Origin: an uncultured Methylocystaceae bacterium | GTDB taxonomy: Bacteria > Pseudomonadota > Alphaproteobacteria > Rhizobiales > Beijerinckiaceae | Direction: 5' to 3' | Length of the DNA: 6,156 bases | NCBI GenBank assembly: GCA_945956975.1 | Contig: CAMFKC010000158.1 | Location: 1-6,156, forward strand | In this document: piece by piece, positions 4,763 to 6,156 of the stretch | How the letters are laid out: the number at the start of each line of letters is the position of its first letter | Position numbering within the stretch: position 1 is the stretch's first letter | The notes under the pieces: generated by a model | Database searches by the model: none | Seen by the model: the letters and a program-made list of their open reading frames with translations, nothing else | Told to the model about the DNA's origin: nothing | Program-made: the position numbers and the translations under genes

Positions 4763-5005
4763 ATGGACGATCCGGTTCAGGGCGATCAGCTCAAGAGCAT
4801 CGTCGAGCGCATCGAGCGCCTCGAGGAGGAGAAGAGCACGATCGCGACCGACATCAAGGAGGTCTACGCCGAGGCCAAAGGCAACGGCTACGACACGAAG
4901 GTGCTTCGCAAGGTCGTGGCGCTGCGCAAGCGCGATCTGAACGAGCGCAAGGAGGAGGAGTCGATCCTCGACCTCTACCTGCAGGCGGTCGGAGAGACGG
5001 CCTGA
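4763..5005 (+). CDS. gapR: GapR family DNA-binding protein (DUF2312)
   Basis: The 80-aa product matches the GapR/UPF0335 family along its whole length: the coiled-coil helix QLKSIVERIERLEEEKSTIA, the signature DIKEVYAEAKGNGYDTK (about 28-44), the basic helix VLRKVVALRKRD and the C-terminal EEESILDLYLQAVG. In Caulobacter GapR dimerises or tetramerises around overtwisted, AT-rich DNA and supports topoisomerase action during replication and transcription. The phage copy would probably do the same on phage or host DNA. The start at 4763 is set by the family N-terminus and by AAGGA eight bases upstream; the frame is open back to 4712 but that part is not family-like. The stop TGA shares one base with the next ATG. 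Confidence 0.93.
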   Translation: MDDPVQGDQLKSIVERIERLEEEKSTIATDIKEVYAEAKGNGYDTKVLRKVVALRKRDLNERKEEESILDLYLQAVGETA

Positions 5006-5355
5006 TGCGCTCGCGCCCGGCATTGCAGGCGCTCGGCCGTCTCAAGCCGGGCACGATGAACAAGACGGAGGCGGCCTATGCCGCCTTCCTCGACACCCTC
5101 GTCCAGTGCGGCGACGTGCTCTGGTACAAGTTCGAGGGCTTCAAGCTCCGGCTGGCTGACAAGACGTTCTACACGCCCGATTTCGCGGTGCTGCGCAGCA
5201 CCGGCGCGCTGGAATGCCACGAGGTCAAGGGCCACTGGCAGGACGACGCGCGAGTGAAGATCAAGGTCGCGGCCGAGCTCTATCCCATGCAGTTCCTGGC
5301 CATGCAGCCTCTGCCCAAGAGCAAAGGCGGCGGCTGGAAGATCGAGGCGTTCTGA
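5005..5355 (+). CDS. DUF1064 phage nuclease-like protein
   Basis: A 116-aa protein of the DUF1064 family. Conserved parts visible are NKTEAAYAAFL (19-29, Glu22), YTPDFAVL with Asp59, and ECHEVKGHW with Glu73 and Lys75, followed by DDARVKIKVAAELYP. The spacing Glu-Asp-Glu-x-Lys is that of a small PD-(D/E)XK nuclease core, so a structure-specific or single-strand endonuclease acting on phage DNA intermediates is plausible; the exact substrate is not known to me. Residues 1-15 form a short basic extension. The start shares one base with the GapR stop (TGATG), and the stop shares one base with the next ATG. The size fits the family, and the motifs are intact. Confidence 0.85.
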   Translation: MRSRPALQALGRLKPGTMNKTEAAYAAFLDTLVQCGDVLWYKFEGFKLRLADKTFYTPDFAVLRSTGALECHEVKGHWQDDARVKIKVAAELYPMQFLAMQPLPKSKGGGWKIEAF

Positions 5356-5936
5356 TGGAGTGGCCCTTCGCCCCGCTCCCGGCCGGCACCTTCCAGAGCG
5401 TGGTGATCGACCCGCCGTGGAAGTTCTCGGCCGGCACGAAGTCGCGGCCGCAGCACTACCAGCGGATGACCCTCGACGAGATCAAGGCCCTGCCGGTGCG
5501 CAAGCTCCTGCTGCCAGAGGGCGGCCGCGTGTTCCTTTGGATAACGGCGCCGCTGATCCACCGCGTTCCTGAGATCGCGAAGGCATGGCGGCTTCGCTAC
5601 TCGTCGATGATCCCCTGGATCAAGCTCTGGAACAACGAGGATGGCATGTTCGTCTATGCCTCCTCGATCGCGCGTGGCACCGGGCTCGAGGTCATGGGCA
5701 ACGCCGAATACGTTGTGATCCTGAAGGCAGGCAAGCCCGCCTCGATCAAGGGCCGGCCCTTCTCTGGCGTCTGGATCGAGCCGCGCCGCGAGCACAGCCG
5801 CAAGCCGCTCAATCTGCACCAGGAGATCGAGGCCCGCATTCCCGGCCCGCACTGCGAGATCTTCGCGCGTCAGTCGCGGGACGGCTGGGCGACCTGGGGC
5901 AATCAATCCCGAAAATTCGACGAGGTGGCGGCATGA
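5355..5936 (+). CDS. MT-A70 family adenine-N6 DNA methyltransferase
   Basis: The 193-aa protein carries the catalytic DPPW at residues 19-22 and the other hallmarks of phage MT-A70 enzymes: RVFLWITAP (58-66), a WIKLW strand (88-92), REHSRKP (145-151), the EIFAR strand (168-172) and the closing GWATWGNQ (177-184). It should transfer a methyl group from S-adenosylmethionine to N6 of adenine in DNA. No target-recognition domain beyond the core is seen, so the site is unknown. No partner restriction nuclease is encoded next to it, so it is best seen as a solitary methylase for protection from host restriction or for regulation. The neighbouring DUF1064 gene is nuclease-like but belongs to a different, widely independent phage family. 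Confidence 0.9.
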   Translation: MEWPFAPLPAGTFQSVVIDPPWKFSAGTKSRPQHYQRMTLDEIKALPVRKLLLPEGGRVFLWITAPLIHRVPEIAKAWRLRYSSMIPWIKLWNNEDGMFVYASSIARGTGLEVMGNAEYVVILKAGKPASIKGRPFSGVWIEPRREHSRKPLNLHQEIEARIPGPHCEIFARQSRDGWATWGNQSRKFDEVAA

Positions 5937-6156
5937 CGACAGAAGTTCGAAAGCTGAGCGCTATCCCGCTCGCAAACGACGTGACGCCGGCTGAGGTGCG
6001 TGAAGGGCCGCCTCGCGTCGAGTTGATGAATCCAGGAGATCTGTCGGTAGACGGCGCCTATCAGCGCGAGCTTTCGGATCGGTCGGTGCGGCTGATCAAC
6101 AAGCTCGTGCGCGAATGGAACTGGAGTCGCTTCAAACCGCCAGTCGTCGCCAAGGT
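5933..6156 (+). CDS. ParB-like N-terminal domain protein (partial, C-terminus beyond window)
   Basis: Only the first 74 residues are present. The start overlaps the methyltransferase stop as ATGA, with GAGG seven bases upstream. The segment PRVELMNPGDLSVDGAYQRE (27-46) followed by a helix (SDRSVRLINKLVREWNW) and FKPPVVAK is the opening of ParB/Srx-fold phage proteins, where a PGDL-type strand and YQR motif precede the pocket-forming strand. The diagnostic DGQHR-type motif, if present, lies beyond the window. Such proteins can be nucleases, regulators or CTP-binding partition-like proteins; which applies here cannot be told. Residues 1-26 are variable and not informative. The codon choice is slightly less GC-biased than in the preceding genes. 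Confidence 0.65.
   Translation, partial: MTTEVRKLSAIPLANDVTPAEVREGPPRVELMNPGDLSVDGAYQRELSDRSVRLINKLVREWNWSRFKPPVVAK

Noticed and set aside
5280..5906. 208-aa minus-strand open frame
   Set aside because: Shadow of the MT-A70 gene, whose DPPW and other motifs are intact on the plus strand.
1..6156. CRISPR array, tRNA, rRNA, insertion sequence or attachment site
   Set aside because: I found no regularly spaced repeats, cloverleaf-like sequence, transposase or terminal inverted repeats, and no integrase to mark an att site.

Overview
The window looks like the early-region switch of a temperate phage or prophage of an alphaproteobacterium, probably in the Hyphomicrobiales (Rhizobiales). The reasons are high GC, tightly overlapped genes (ATGA or TGATG junctions almost everywhere), a divergent repressor/Cro pair, and a GapR (DUF2312) protein, a family essentially confined to Alphaproteobacteria and their phages. 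No structural, integrase or host housekeeping gene is visible, so prophage and free phage cannot be told apart from this window.

Left arm (minus strand, 2603 down to 1): an early operon runs leftward from a promoter with a TTGACA -35 box at about 2650. Its order is a 44-aa orphan, a 127-aa orphan, a 102-aa orphan, two tiny single-pass membrane proteins (44 and 37 aa), a RecE/DUF3799-type PD-(D/E)XK exonuclease and a RecA-fold ATPase resembling Sak4, which is cut by the window edge. Exonuclease plus ATPase suggests a phage recombination module.

Centre (2604-3684): on the minus strand an HTH/S24 repressor is translationally coupled to a two-helix membrane protein whose last codons lie inside an operator. 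A second operator sits between the repressor and the divergent cro-like gene. Both operators share the exact 13-mer ACTATCTAGCTAG and overlap predicted promoters, forming a left/right operator pair in the style of lambda OL/OR.

Right arm (plus strand, 3685 to 6156): cro (YdaS-like), a probable truncated ORF overlapped by an opposite-strand gene, a helix-turn-helix-like protein, a 52-aa basic/Trp-rich protein, GapR, a DUF1064 nuclease-like protein, an MT-A70 adenine methyltransferase and the start of a ParB-like domain protein. From 4241 on these are packed as one operon and probably act in DNA organisation, modification and replication/regulation.

The most notable points are the operator buried in the 3' end of the repressor-coupled membrane gene, a hairpin that would hide the first ribosome-binding site of the left operon only in read-through RNA, a repressor lacking the usual Ala-Gly cleavage dipeptide, and an inverted gene apparently inserted behind cro.
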